Positions 45,219 to 57,286 of a stretch of DNA of 64,000 bases are shown here, one piece after another. This DNA is from Gracilaria domingensis (Eukaryota > Rhodophyta > Florideophyceae > Gracilariales > Gracilariaceae), in NCBI GenBank assembly GCA_022539475.1, contig VCMS01000075.1, forward strand, positions 124,001 through 188,000, read 5' to 3'. A program made the translations under genes and the position numbers. The notes under the pieces were generated by a model. That model searched no databases, had not been told where the DNA came from, and saw only the letters and a program-made list of their open reading frames with translations. The stretch's first letter is position 1. Every line of letters begins with the position of its first letter.

Positions 45219-46632
45219 TTATCCGACGAGGTTGGCATGCTTCCTTCGACATGCTGCGCTCATTCGCATACGACGAATTCGGCTTAGCATCTCCCGACGA
45301 ACGGTTCGGTCCAGTATTCGGTTCAAAATTGTTCCCTCTGCCTTCCCCTTCTCAGCTTCGAGGATACCGAGAATTTCGGCGGTAGGGACCTGCGTAGGTA
45401 CAATTGCCACAAGATGTGGAAGCATTGAGCCAATAACTTGGTTCTTGACCAACCGCTGTTGAATACGTCTGAAGTTAGCAACCAATACCTGAATATGCTT
45501 CTCGGGTTCCACGAGTACAACCCCGTTCGCAAGGGCAAGCTGGCATGTCTCGTAAAGCCGGGTTAGCCGTTGAACAGTCTGTAAGCCACATTTTTTAGAT
45601 GAAACGGAGACCCACATCTGCGATTCCGGTGGGATGCAGACAGACGGAGCTACTCGGAGTTTCGTCGACAGGCGCCCGTCAGCAGTCGGCTGTTCAGCCG
45701 CTGGCAGCGGAACTTGATACTTCAAAGCTCGCCGAAGGGGTGTTCGGACAATCGGTATTGTCTTGCTGTCTTCCATCTCAACGGTTCGTTTCCGCGGTCG
45801 AATCGCCTCGTCAAAGCGGTCGCAGAATTCGCATCCGAGGATATCCGGCGCAGCTAACTGCTGGCAAAGCAAGAACTCTAAATGCACGATGCAGCGACCA
45901 AGCCTGAAAACGTTGTCCCAGAGAAGTATACTCATGCTCGAATGATACCCTGGAGATTTGAAATCCGGATGTCTTTCGGATACCATCTGGATATCTTACG
46001 TACATCCATGATATCCCTGTGACATCCTGTAGATATGACAGATGATGTACGAAATGATACTCTTTTGATGCCCTTGAGACATGCACCAACTACTTTGAAA
46101 GATATAACAGTAGATATGACGAATGATCTCGAAAACCAAAGTTGCTTCTATTGGAATTGCTCGGATATCATTCGGACATCCAGAAATCAGACGAATATCA
46201 TCTGTATGGATATTGTGAGCATTGTCGTGTATCCTATGTACATCGGTCGTATATCCAACTTCGAAAATCATATGGATATCCAAGAAATCACTCGGATATC
46301 CAAAGCATATCTAAGGAATATCAAGCGGATATCAAAGTGTTTCCCTGGTTAACCAGGTCGATTACCACACAGTTCAAAGTAGCCTATTGTTCGCATCCGC
46401 GATATCAATTAGCGGCGGTGCGCGAATACGAGAGCGCAAGTGCGGTGGAATCAGAGACTGAACCAAGAATTTTGGACCAGCGCCCGTGACAAGAACGGAC
46501 AACTGTCGAACGATATACTGGACAGAAACACCGAGGTCGGCAAAGATCTTGTAATTGCGCTCGCCATGAGCAAGACTCGATCCGGAATCCGGCTATTCTT
46601 ATACCGTATCCACGGACGACGCAAAACGCCAA
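45219..46632 (-). pseudogene. Aspartic protease and linker to RT, broken
   Basis: LVTGAGPKF near 46490 corresponds to the DTGAGP active site of chromoviral proteases, but the catalytic Asp reads Val. The flanking pattern (PPHLRSRIR, DANNRLL) fits. After an insert the fold resumes with ILLWDNVFRLGRC and LAAPDILGCEFCDRF near 45830-45910. A long linker follows, with VEPEKHIQVLVANF, up to the RT. Confidence 0.7.
45945..46370. mobile_element. About 420-base insert rich in GGATATC motifs, in the protease
   Basis: It interrupts the protease between DANNRLL and ILLWDN. GGATATC, GATATC and one-base variants recur throughout on both strands. The two ends share TTTGATATCCG and TTTGAAATCCG in inverted orientation, suggesting weak terminal inverted repeats. 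No frame is present. Exact ends are uncertain by about 15 bases. Confidence 0.6.
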
Positions 46633-46764
46633 GGCGTTCAGAGTCCACGTTTGAAGTGGGCATTTTCCTTGTCAGGATTGTGACCCGGGAGCGAGACTTC
46701 TCAGCCTCCGTCGCTCTAAACTACACAGCAGGGGATGCCTCTCCATTGCTGGAGGCTTCCATGC

Positions 46765-48483
46765 TCAGTTTCTTTCCTGAGCTTCGCCGCCAGTCTGCGA
46801 TGCGAACTGTTCCGTTAGTGCTGCTGCCGTCCCACCATGAGGCGGTTGGGCTTCCTGTTTCTCAGGCTGCGTCTCCGCCTTTGCGCGGAAATAAGATTTG
46901 TCCGGAACAGGTTCCCCTTCAGCGAGATTCAACCACTCATACTGAGGTACGATTTTTCCCATATCCTTGAGGGGCGACAACCAATTCGGAGCGATATGCC
47001 CGGACCTGTAACAGATATGACAAAAGAGATGTCGAAAAATATCCGCATTGGGCGGCCGGCGTTTCTGTCGTGGAGGATAAGGGGTCCTCCATCCAGGGCG
47101 TTGGTTACGATATCCACCAGCATGTGACACGTGCAAAGCCGGGACGTGTTGACCGGTGTACAGAGCGGGGCCTACGTCGACAGTAAACGGCTCCGTTGTC
47201 GACGACAACTCTGAAGTCGGCAGTGAACCATCGGCATGTAACAGATGTAGGTTATCATAACCTCCTTGAAACGAACTTCGCGAAGGAGGCAGAGACGGGT
47301 CCCACGCTTCCATTTGAAAGAGGCCACGTGTGCGGGTTTTGATACCGGCACGTGCTCGGGCTGCATCTCCCTCAGCTTGGGCGTACTGTACGAGTTCCAG
47401 ATACGTAATCCGGCGTTTTTCTTCCCGAAAACGGGCAACTAGAGTAATGATCAATCGTTCTATGCCATCCACAAACATTGTAATTCGCTCAGCTGCTGAG
47501 AACACTTTGCCACATCGGTGGAAAGCCTTGTTGAGGCGGGTAGAATAGACAGTTTTCGACTTTTCGGCTCTTTGCTTTGTGTCTCGCGGCGCGAGTATGG
47601 CACCTTGTATCGCATTTCTCGTAGCGTACGACCTCCACAGCTATTGTACGACCTCGGTCCAGCACGTAACTCCTCCTTCGGAAGCTCGAGTCGATCCAAG
47701 GACCGAATTGAATTGGTCTTCGGCTACGCCTGTCAAAACGTACGGCAACGCGATGTTGGCCTGTGCCTCACTCATCCGAAGTAAATCGACTTCCACCACG
47801 AAGCGGCCAAGAAAATCCAAGACAAGAATTGGATCTTCCCCAGAGAACTTGTGGGGCTTTAGCGTGAGCTCCATTTGTCGGAGATGATTACTCAGTTTGC
47901 AAGTCCCACGGGGATTTCTCTGCGGCGTCGTGTCTTCAAGCCGATAATATCGGTACGACAGTAACCTCCGATACGGTAGATTCGTCGGCTTCAATTCCTT
48001 CAATCCAAGGTGTCTTCATCCTTTCGTACGGCCGCGCGCGACGCTCTGCAATACTTTAGTACCCCACGAACGGGTACCGCGCTGGCGGGAGCAATCGTTC
48101 TCGCGGTCCGACGAGTGGGATGAAGATTCCACATTTTGGGATTCCTCTTCTGAAGAGGACAAAGAGAACGAATCAGACTCCACCTTAACCTTCTTCTTCT
48201 TAGCAGGGCGACTCCGAGAGCGCTTCGAATGTCGAAAACCTTCGGAAACCGGGGCTCCGGGTGCAACAGCATCAGATACGATGATTTGATCGACCGCCTC
48301 CAGACGGGTAGCCAAGGGCTCCAGGCGCGCGGAAGCCTGCTCGTGCAGGGCAGTAGGCATCTGTCGGTGTTCCTTGATCTGGTTGACATCAGACCGTGAA
48401 ACACTGACGTCGCTCGAAACATCCCGGACACCGGCTTCATCGAGCCGTTGCCAGAGTTTCCTAATATCCCGGATGAGGCCCAC
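46765..48483 (-). pseudogene. Gag of the chromovirus, broken
   Basis: Three pieces in order: a charged N-terminal part with a basic KRSRSRPAKKKKVK run (48483-48016), a capsid-like part with FSGEDPILVLDFLGRF (48003-47641), and a C-terminal part with a zinc knuckle (47505-46765). The knuckle reads CHICYRSGHIAPNW, so the last Cys of CCHC is Trp. Stops and frame changes separate the pieces. Confidence 0.75.
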
Positions 48484-48656
48484 TTAGGAGTTCTGCAGGA
48501 TGCGAACCTGAGCCTTTAATTCACGGAGGATGTACTAGTCGGACCGCGATGACATAACGTCAACCGCTGCGCCGGAAGTACCCGCAGGTGCAATTTCAGT
48601 TGGCCCACGAGTGGGTGGGGTCCCGTTTTAGAACAGAGGCCCCGGGAAGCCGATTT

Positions 48657-49823
48657 CGGATCGCCATTACCTGGAACCTCGATCGTGTCCTTCAGCAACG
48701 GAGGCAGACTTGCTGGCAAGCCGGACGAGCCGGGCACCGAAGCAGCACGTGGCGCGCCACTCCTGCGACGGGAGAACATCGTTCACGGACAGAATCGGCC
48801 AATCGGCAATCAGACAGACTTCCGAAAACGGGCAAAACAAAGAACCGTATGGACAGATATTCTCAGCCTTCTGGGCTCCAAACAACCGAACTAACTCCAG
48901 CAGATGTTGGCAAATGAAGCCGATTCTAAGTCGGGAGACCAGTTGGTGGTGCCAACTGGCGTGCAGGTAAACAGCACCCGCGTCGCGGAAAAGCACGGAC
49001 AGGGTGTTGAAGCCCTGCTACCTATAGGGGTAGGGACAGTGGTAGAACCCTTCAGTAGGGCTGACACGAGCCGGGTGTAAATCCGGCAGCCACGTCCTGG
49101 GCGTGCAGCCGGAGTTAGGGGTGAGTAGAATCGACTTAGAATCCGCATGTTTCCGGCGAGCCACAGCCAGTGGAGATATGCAGGCCGACGGTTTTGGGCA
49201 AAAAGGGGAACAAACAAGCCGCGCAGCGGTGCACTGATTCGCGAGATGGGGAAATATTCCCAGACAATGTCGGCCAAACCTGTATAACAGAGCAGAGTGA
49301 TAAAAGCCTTATGGAGGAAATGATAACAGTAAAACAATATAAAAGATGGCGTGACGACGGTCTAAGACTCCTCAGTGGTAGAGATCGGATGACCAGCCCG
49401 GGGTTGCGGCGGTTTCAAACGGTCTTTGTCCCTAACCGGGCACGTTGCCCTGTTAGGGACAAAGACAGTTCGCAAGCGGCAAGAAATTCAAAGCCAAAAG
49501 TCTCCTTGAGGTTTACTTCCCGTACAGTGGCCGCAAATACCGCCACCTATATAGGGCACTGAAAATATCAACTAAATTATCGAACTATCCGGCGTTGTCG
49601 GCCAGCACTCTACACGTGTGAAACCGTGGCAGGCTTGCCCCGCGCACCCGGCGTCGGGCCAACTCAGAACACATGTGCAGAAACATTACCCTTCCTATGC
49701 ATACCCCAACATAGGGCCATTACTGCAGCAGCCTCTCATAACATGAGGTGTCGAAGCCGGAAACGGACCAACAAACTATGAGAAGCACCTCAGTGCTTCC
49801 CTCTCCACGTCGTTTTGCTCTAC
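48657..49823 (-). repeat. 5' LTR of the chromovirus
   Basis: Partner of 37470-38636. On the minus strand it begins TGTAGAGC (through base 49824). CTATATAG at 49548-49555 is the likely TATA box of the gag-pol transcript, which would leave an unusually long R-U5 of about 850 bases. Confidence 0.88.
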
Positions 49824-50502
49824 AATCAGCGAGAGAACTTTTGATCAATGTAGAGATCCAAAGGTGGAACATCCAAATAATAGTATGCGGTAATGAACCC
49901 AAGCAATGGTAAAGACAAAAAGAAGGAACAGAGAGCCACCCCAAGTACTAGAGCGGAGAGATAGTGCCGGTCGGTAAACAAAGATATGTGCACTTCACGA
50001 GTCACAAGAAAAACAAAAGGACAAAAAGACCAATGATGGTATGCACTGCGTGCACTCCCCTGGTTGGAGGCGGGGAATAACTATACCGTGCTGCGATAAC
50101 TCGCTCCGCGAAGAGTTAGAGTCGTCGCGCATGCGAAATAGTTAGAGCCGCACACCAGGTCATTTTTACTAGGTTGGTGATGGCGGTGAGCCATGACCTA
50201 AGTCGTAGAATGAGCGGCCCTGTAGAGGGCTTTCAAAAATATCTAAATAGTTGATCAATCTAAGAACCTCATGTGCACCTCCCGTCCCCGGTAGTTCTGA
50301 CACTGTAGCACCAACCCAGGGGGTATTTCTAAATATTATGACAACTTTCAAACCTCCCTGACAACCGAATAGTGTTACACCTGTACACCTTCCGATACGG
50401 GATCCACGTCATCCGTGCATCGCATAACTTTACTTTCTAAAGTGCCGGGATTATCATCGGGGTTATGATAACCATCCCACGGGATTCTACTGATTTGTCG
50501 GT
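49824..50502. other. Spacer between two retroelements; possible LTR remnant
   Basis: No gene. TTTGCTCTAC at 50502-50511 equals the LTR terminus of the first element, so the left part may be a diverged or truncated LTR of the second element, but I see no further similarity. Confidence 0.4.
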
Positions 50503-50570
50503 TTGCTCTACACATCCATCTTCTCAATGGCGAACCATCGGATCGAAAACTCTTGTTTTCTCAGTGGAAA

Positions 50571-50580
50571 ATATTTAAAT
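50571..50580 (+). promoter_or_regulatory. TATA-like box for the second antisense gene
   Basis: ATATTTAAAT, about 145 bases before the first plausible ATG at 50725, in the same position relative to the LTR end as the box at 38698 in the first element. Confidence 0.4.
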
Positions 50581-50724
50581 ACTTCGACCATTGCGGTACC
50601 TCCAGGACGCCCATCATCAGCAGATCCGCAATCGGAACACAGTAGTCAGTCGACACCACTCTCACAAGCGAGGGGTATTCTTCTTTCTATTCTCTCACCT
50701 CAGCGCTTCCTCAAGAGTCCTCCG

Positions 50725-52246
50725 ATGCCGGATATGAACAACGACAATCAACAGATCCCTCCGTCTTCCGAGCAACAGCAACCGTCAGTCCAAGCCGGGG
50801 AACAGCCCCCTCCCTTAGTCGGGCTTCCGTCATCGTCTGGGCTTCCCCATGGCCCGGGATCTACTTCTGGCGTTGCGCCTCCGAACCCTCTGTCCGGTCA
50901 GCCTCTCATCGGTTTCCGTTCTATTTCACTGCCTCAGGCCCAACCCATACTGGGTCATCTCATGGACGTGAGCAAGTGGAACGCTTCGAATCCGATGCCA
51001 GCCGTTGCGGCTATTCCAAACTGGATACCGCACAGCATGCTCTTGAATAGAGATCCTCTCTAGGACCCTCGTATATGCTTATGAGCACCGTGGTTCCATC
51101 CCGTGGCCGTTACAGATGCTAACTTTGTGAATTCCTACGCGGAAGGTCGAATGCTCCCAGATGACCTTCCAGCGACGGTGACCCAGTCATGGGATTGGCG
51201 TACGCCCGTCGCGATACAAGCGGGTCATATCCGGGTAGATATCGCGATTCGCTCGACGAGGCGAGAAGCAATAGAGCGAGAATCGCTTACCAACGTCTGG
51301 TTTGCAGCCCTGGTGACATTCCGATTCCACCCGCCCGTGGTTTTGATGTTGCTTACTTCCGAACTCGAGGAGAGCAATCCTATGGTCTCAACTTGGCTGC
51401 GCTTCGGACTACCGTTGCACGGTACAATGGGCTATCTCGACCGACTATCGATGCGGGACTACTCTGTTGGTTTAGACCCATCCTTCGGGCCGAATTCCGA
51501 TATATGCGGAGCAGGCCTCGTGGCAGCTTCCTTCATGACCGTATGCGGTTTGAAGGTAGGTTTCGTTCCGAGTTCGGATATCTGGTTCCGTAGCAGAACA
51601 TGGAGGCTCAAGCTATCGCGGCACGATTCCTCTCTGGCCGTTATCCAGCCGTCCCAGATTGATGGGGCACAATGGAAGTTCCTCGAGGATGCCATGCCGA
51701 GTCGCCTCCATGTTTGATCTACCTGGGTTCACAGCTTATCGCCAACGGATTCGGCGATTACTGGTCCGTCTTCGTTACCGAATGAGTCTCTCGGATTGCG
51801 CCGTTTCTCCTCCGGGAAGCCCGTGACCAATATAGGCCATGATACATCACTCCAGGGTGGCGTCACAACCTCAACACGCTCGACCTGCGAGTACCCCTCG
51901 GTGGCGAGTACGACATGGACGAACTTCGTTATCTTGTGGACGTCATCGATAGCATTAACTGTAATACAATACCTGTTCATCAGGGCGGCCGTGATGACTA
52001 ACGTCGGTTCGATAGATCTCCGGGTCGTGGGAGCTACCATGCATGTGACTTCGTCTACTACGACACCTATGAGGACAACCTTTGTTCCAAAGCCTAGGCG
52101 GCAGCTATTCGTGACGCACCGCACGAATTCCTCAGGATCACCCTAGCGGTTGTTTGGATGCTCACGAGTATGTCCCGGCTGTCGACCTCGACGATCCAAT
52201 GCTAGATTACAACAATATCGTGATGGGGCCGAACCAGGATTTTTGA
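50725..52246 (+). pseudogene. Homologue of the antisense chromovirus gene, broken
   Basis: It starts with a Gln/Pro/Ser-rich segment (NNDNQQIPPSSEQQQP) and continues with blocks matching 38799-40225: APWFHPVAVTD, NSYAEGRMLPDDLPA, SWDWRTPVA, ARIAYQRL, RPILRAEFRYMR, FGYLVP, SGRYPAVP, EVPRGCHAES, LVDVIDS, DRSPGRGS, ACDFVYYD and AAAIRDAPHEFLR. Stops at 51061, 51588, 51976 and 52096 and several frame changes break it. The matching parts are in the same order and strand over the whole length. Confidence 0.72.
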
Positions 52247-52757
52247 CCGAGCGAACCTGTTGCCAACGTTGGGTACCATTCCATAAAGGGGGCCGCCCCA
52301 CTGGCTGATGATACGGAAGCGGCGACTATTCGTCAGTTCCTTACCTCGATGGGTGTCTTCGTCCCTTCGAACGTTTCCACTACGGAAGAATTGCGCGCTT
52401 ACGCAACACCGTACTTCCAGTGATCGGAACGTTCCTTGTGACTCGCAACACGCGGGCATCGCTTAGTTAGCGGTACCTGCATGTTGGTAGACAAAAATGT
52501 AAAGCTAGTGTTTATGTTCTGATCTTCTTCCTCTTCTTGCTTCTCAAGCTAGTTCCTAGTTGAATTCTTCATAATGCCCGTTATTGGTAATTCTTCTTAA
52601 CCATAATTGGTAAACAATTCCATTGTAACTATTCTTTCAATCTTCATCCCCGTTCTTCTTCTTCTCTTCATAGAGAGTTCCCTCTTGAAGTTCTTCTTCT
52701 TCTGCTCAAGCGACTAGAATCCCTTGGCGTGCTACGTGCGTGCTCGCTACACTAGTG

Positions 52758-53117
52758 TCACCCAGTTTGGGCTTCGCCGATGTTGGGCAGTAGTGGTGTA
52801 CCGGTGCGTCGGTGATGCTGAACAATGAAAGACCAAGGCAGCTGTCTCACAGGTTCATGGGTGTCTTTCAATGACGGAAATCCATACCATCGGACACGAT
52901 ACAACCAATCTCCAGTGGGAGCCAGCGCCTCACATACAAGTCTTTCCACAACGTACTCACGTGGATAAACGGCTTGGTCGGTCGTTGAGTTTACCATAGT
53001 GTGTCCAGGTGGCCGTTCCCTAGATAGTATCGGTACGAAAATCCGGCCGTGACGGCCTGATGACTCCTTCAACAACCAGTAGTGGTACCACAAGTAAGCA
53101 TCGATGCGTCGATTCAA
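52758..53117 (-). pseudogene. Chromodomain of the second chromovirus
   Basis: REYVVERLV, then WLYRVRWYGFPSLKDTHEP, matches the chromodomain of the first element (REYVMDRL, RVRWYGCPSSKDTQKP). The 60 residues before it do not resemble integrase, so the element is cut or rearranged there. Confidence 0.75.
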
Positions 53118-53862
53118 GCGCCGTATTGTTCTGTAATCAGGAGTTCAAAGTACCCAAACAAGGTATTCTCTGAAAGAGGGCGAGGAGTTGGTCGTCACAA
53201 GCTAAATTACATACGAATTGAACAACGTAGTGCGAAGTTATTGCATCTCGAACACTTTCGATATCACGGGAGTTGACCGTTCTAGCGGTGTCGCTCGGCA
53301 GAAACGCGCTGTGTTGCCAGCAAGACAAAAGAAATTTCATTGGTTAGAACACCTTACACTTAAATCTGTGCAACTGATTCCTATTAAGACAACAACTGCC
53401 AAGTGGCCATGTGCACTTCCAAGAATTCTTGCTGTGCGACACCATCTAATTGGTTCGTCCATCTGCCACGTGGAAGTTTGCAACCCATTTTCATTGGTAG
53501 TGCACTCAATCTATATTATAAATGGTTTCTGACACGTGGGGTTGTGCAAACGAATCCCATTGGTTGAGCAGCGCGCCCAGTGTTCTTGTGACACGCCGCT
53601 CGTTGCGGTCACTAACGACGGCATTAACGCATCAAAACATGCCAAAATTGGCCGATTTTCATTGCGCAATGCGCCTTTTCCAAACGGACAAGAACGTTCA
53701 ACAAGGGTCGGTTGCAAAACATTTTTTAGGTACTGTCATCGTCGCACAAGCTGGAGAACACGCCGTGTCGCAATTCCTGAAGCTAAAGCGTAGTACGCGA
53801 GTGGGCACGTGCTCTGCGCGTGTGCTGAGTCTTCCACGAGGGTGTGCTCTGTAGCATTATGC
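53118..53862 (+). promoter_or_regulatory. Upstream region with CCAAT, CACGTG and TATA-like motifs
   Basis: Within about 230 bases lie four ATTGGT motifs (inverted CCAAT; near 53339, 53450, 53494, 53560), two CACGTG cores (near 53469 and 53532) and TATATTATAAAT near 53511-53522. They precede the ParB-like gene. The combination looks like a real promoter rather than chance, but no transcript evidence is available. Confidence 0.4.
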
Positions 53863-56752
53863 ATGACCTGAACGAGGTAGACTTCGATGAGTTCATAGCG
53901 GCAAGCGATATGCAAGGGTCTGCAGACACAGTCTTTGTAGTCGACGAACGATTCCTAACGGAAGTAACCATCTAATAGAAATGAATGGACACACACTGAA
54001 AGAAAAGCCGGGAGAGGATATAGTCGGCATATGGCGAGCTGATGAATCCGAGGAGCGTCATACACCGTACCCGTATCCCTTTAAGTGTACGGATGAAGAC
54101 TCCATTCCGAATACCGTTGCGGAGTTAAACAAGATGGTTTTTTATGCTTGGGACTTAAACTTCATGGCTTCCGGTGAGACAGTTCACAACACAACGCCGC
54201 AGGTGCCCAGTAAGAAGTCAGAGGATACCAATGCGGCGTCCAAGACAGGAGGGAAACGAGTGCGTATGGCGGAAACACCGAAACCCTCTCGTACACCGAG
54301 TGGGAAGCGGTTCCCCCCACAGGTAACCCAGGCCAAAACACAAGGCCAACAAAGAAAAAACAAAGCGGGGAAGGAAGTACCGCCTCCAGCGTCTGGGCCT
54401 GTTCCTAAAACTTCATCTAAGGAAGACCAGGATGGTACAAAGGCAGGAACTGCCCAATTGACCACAACACCAGAGAGTGCGCTCTCTGCATTACGGAAGC
54501 AACCAGCGATGAATGTGCAGTCTGGATCGTCAAGAAACAGCACTGCTAAAGCAATTGCAATGGCTGGTAGTCGCAGTGGAGCTAGGATGAAAGTTGTGGA
54601 TATGGATAAAGTGGATGATGATGATGTTTTCTTGGTGAAGGAGAGCTTGGCTGGAAACTTCAATGAACTATTCGACGAAGGTGATGAATTACCTTCGGAT
54701 GACGTGGATATGGGTCTGACAACGCTCGGAGATTCAGCATGGAACATTATGAGTACGAGTCGGTGAAGGTAGACATCGACCTAATCTAAATCCCGAACGC
54801 AACTGTGAGAGGGACAGTTTGGGAGCATGTTGAAGCTCTGAAGGCGGAGGTTCGAAGGAAAGGGTTTCTTCAGGCGCTTGGAACAATGAATGTTGCTATT
54901 TTTGCCACGGATGATTCCGAGAAGGAGATAGTGGAGGGCAATCGCGTGAAAGTTACGTGTATTCTCATAGATGGGGCTCATCGTCTCGTGGCATTCAAGG
55001 AACTATGTGAGGATGATGCGAAGGTAAGGAAACTGTGTAAAGGACTTACTCTTTCCTTATGGAGGAGAAAGGATGCACAAAGGATGAACACGAAAGAGCT
55101 TCGGAGCCTGGGTAGTGCTTTGAACGATGAACTGAAGCAGGCCAGACTTATGAACTTCGCCTACAAGGTTCATTCTATTGTATCATTTATAACCGCGATG
55201 ATTGAAGAGGAGAAGAAACAGTTGAACAACATGACCAGGACTGCTGTAGCGGGTGCCTTAAGTGTATGAGGAATCATATGCCAGTACCATATTACGCATC
55301 TATGAAGATTTGCCGAGATGGGTTTGAAGGTGGCTAAGAGTCCTCGATTGCTGAAGCATTTGGAAAGTGTGTGTCGGGAGTATAATGAAATTGGTATTAC
55401 ATGTATCTCCAGTGATGAGTTCTTTTCTATGGATGAGGACACAGTCAATTTCACTCTCGACGCCCTGGCAGCATATTTTGCGAGGAGACGAGAGTCCAAA
55501 CTGAAGGGCCGCTTTGAAGACATAAAGAAGTATTTCTTTATATGCATCCGGTCCCTAAATGAGCTGGCCGTTGAAGTATCGAAAAGAAAGAGAGACTCTC
55601 TGAAGGAAGTGTACTAGATGCAAATTGAAGTCACTAGGTTTGAGAAACTTAGCGTTCGTGAGTACCTTGCAACACAGGCCGCACGCCTGGAAACTGCAGC
55701 GACAAAGAAGCATTCGGGCTGGAAGATATCTAGAAAGGTGGCTTATGCTCGTGAAAGGCTGAAGAAGTCGGTCGGGGTGGATTTCAATTCGACTGCGTGT
55801 CCGTCGGCTCCGGCGGGAGGGGAAAGAAGACCACGCCTACGATCCAAGTCACTAAACCCGATACTCGGGCGTCGCGTTCTAAACCTGTTACGGAGAAGAA
55901 TGCCTGGGAAGAAGTTCAGGAAGTGGGAAGCGACATAGTCTTAGTGGAGCTCAGTAGTGCGGGGTTGAGAAAGAGCACCAGAAGAAGCCGTCGACGAAGG
56001 AAGATGATGATCGATAACAACTCTAGGGCTCAAAACAAGGCGAAAGTATGCGAAGTGCCCAAGATGAAACATTCGTCATCAGTCATCTGCTTAAGATCGG
56101 AGGGAAAGCGGTCAGAAGCTTTTTCAAAGCTCATCAAATATCCTTCAGCAGCGACACGGGCTCTGATTCAGCGCCGAATGTTGAGACGCAAGGAGACGAC
56201 ACGTATCCTTTCGACGACACAGTCCCGGAAATTCTACCCCCGGGGCTGAAGAAGACAGACGAAGGACCTTACGAAGGAGGAGATTCGTGGTTGAAATCGT
56301 TTAAAACAGTTCGTACCAAGTGGCGTGCTGGAGTGGACGGGATTAAGTTGGTAAATCCGTGGATGGATGCGATACAACTCCAGAAGGAGCACCGAGGCCA
56401 TTTTCTCCAGACGAGGGACTTTAAAGGAGTACATCATGCTGTGTTTTGGCATGCTGTGTATCAGGGTCAGAAGCTTCTCAACGAGGCGGTAGGAGAGGGG
56501 GAGGTTGATGATGGGACCCTTTGGGAAGAGGCAGTGAAGAACGATTCCGTCGCGTATATGTATTTCGTGAACAAGGAGGTTGACCTTTGGGAGAGAGGTT
56601 TCTGTATTTTGGAAGGCTTTGCTTGTGACAACGGCCTTTTGAAGATGGCTGAAAGCCCAACAAGCTCATCGATGGGGATGTAAGCGTCGAGTTATTGGAC
56701 GTCTTCAAAAAAAAGTTTCGAAGAAGCCCCAGACCTCAGAGTACCGGAGAAT
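53863..56752 (+). pseudogene. Protein with ParB-like domain, frame broken several times
   Basis: Pieces in order give about 950 residues. 53863-54766 is an N-terminal part with an acidic start (DFDEFIAA) and a long Lys/Pro/Thr-rich disordered region. 54750-55270 resembles a ParB/sulfiredoxin fold: VDIDLI and IPNATVRGTVWEHVEALKAEV with RKGFLQAL, then the hallmark ILIDGAHRLVAFKEL. 55318-55938 is helical, with TLDALAAYFARR. 56048-56752 is an unknown domain with WRAGVDGIKLVNPWMDA and WERGFCILEGFACDNGLL. Breaks: a shift near 53955, a shift and a TAA near 54750-54787, shifts near 55268 and 55318, a TAG at 55615, and shifts near 55795, 56050 and 56655. Function is unknown. The last motif vaguely recalls the start of 2-oxoglutarate oxygenases, which I would not assert. 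It could be host- or transposon-derived. Confidence 0.55.
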
Positions 56753-57286
56753 AGAACTACATAGATTTCTATAATCAACTCCGACAATGGAAGGTACATG
56801 AAGACGAGAAGAAGTGTACGTCTGTGTTGTGCAAAGTGGAATATAGTCTGTTCGCTTTGGAAACTAAGCTAGTTTTGGGGCTATTTGGGGCGCGCGAGGG
56901 GGTAGCAGAGGCTGGCACTCAAAAAATTAAGAAATTTTGGAATACTAAATTCCATTTCGCGCAGTTTAGTTCTTGGGTCCCCTAGTTTTTGTAGAGGTTC
57001 TACTTCGCCGCACCACCCCATTCACTCTTTTCCGCGACCCTCTCTCAAAACTGCACTCGTGCTGGTTTGCGTTTCCATTTTCTCCCATGTTGCAATGCCA
57101 ATCGCAACTCATCCCACCTCAATCATCCCATCACTTCTTCCCAGTCCACACCACCCCCGCTATTTACCCATTTCTCGCCCATCACGCGTTCCCATCCTCT
57201 CTCTCCGTCTCCACAAACGTCATTTTGTAGAAGTCAGGTGGACAACCCTCCCCCTTCTCGTATACCCGCCTCGCCCCAAAACGGCT
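56753..57286. other. Spacer between convergent genes
   Basis: No gene recognised. The right part is pyrimidine-rich on the plus strand. Confidence 0.45.

Larger units (their letters stand above)
37470..49823 (-). mobile_element. Ty3/gypsy chromovirus, full-length but decayed, with an antisense gene
   Basis: Two direct repeats of 1167 bases flank about 10 kb. Read on the minus strand the order is 5' LTR, gag, protease, reverse transcriptase, RNase H, integrase with GPY module, chromodomain, polypurine tract, 3' LTR. That is the Ty3/gypsy chromovirus order. On the plus strand, between chromodomain and polypurine tract, sits an extra gene. All minus-strand genes contain stops or frame breaks, and two foreign inserts of about 420 bases split pol. 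I could not find a convincing target duplication or primer-binding site, so the outer ends may be a few bases off. Confidence 0.9.
50503..53117 (-). mobile_element. Second, truncated and diverged chromovirus
   Basis: It carries the same 3' layout as the first element: an LTR-end-like TTTGCTCTAC, an antisense gene on the plus strand, then a chromodomain on the minus strand. Upstream pol domains are missing beyond 53117. DNA similarity to the first element is low, whereas protein blocks align, so it belongs to a related family rather than being a recent copy. Confidence 0.75.

Noticed and set aside
48600-48660. tRNA-primer binding site next to the 5' LTR (a TGGCGATCCG-like stretch on the minus strand)
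   Set aside because: The same bases are largely present at the outer end of the other LTR, so they seem to be inside the LTR.
56560-56752. WERGFCILEGFACDNGLL as the start of a 2-oxoglutarate oxygenase (TET/JBP-like) domain
   Set aside because: The metal-binding H-x-D...H motif is absent before the final stop, so the resemblance is not enough.
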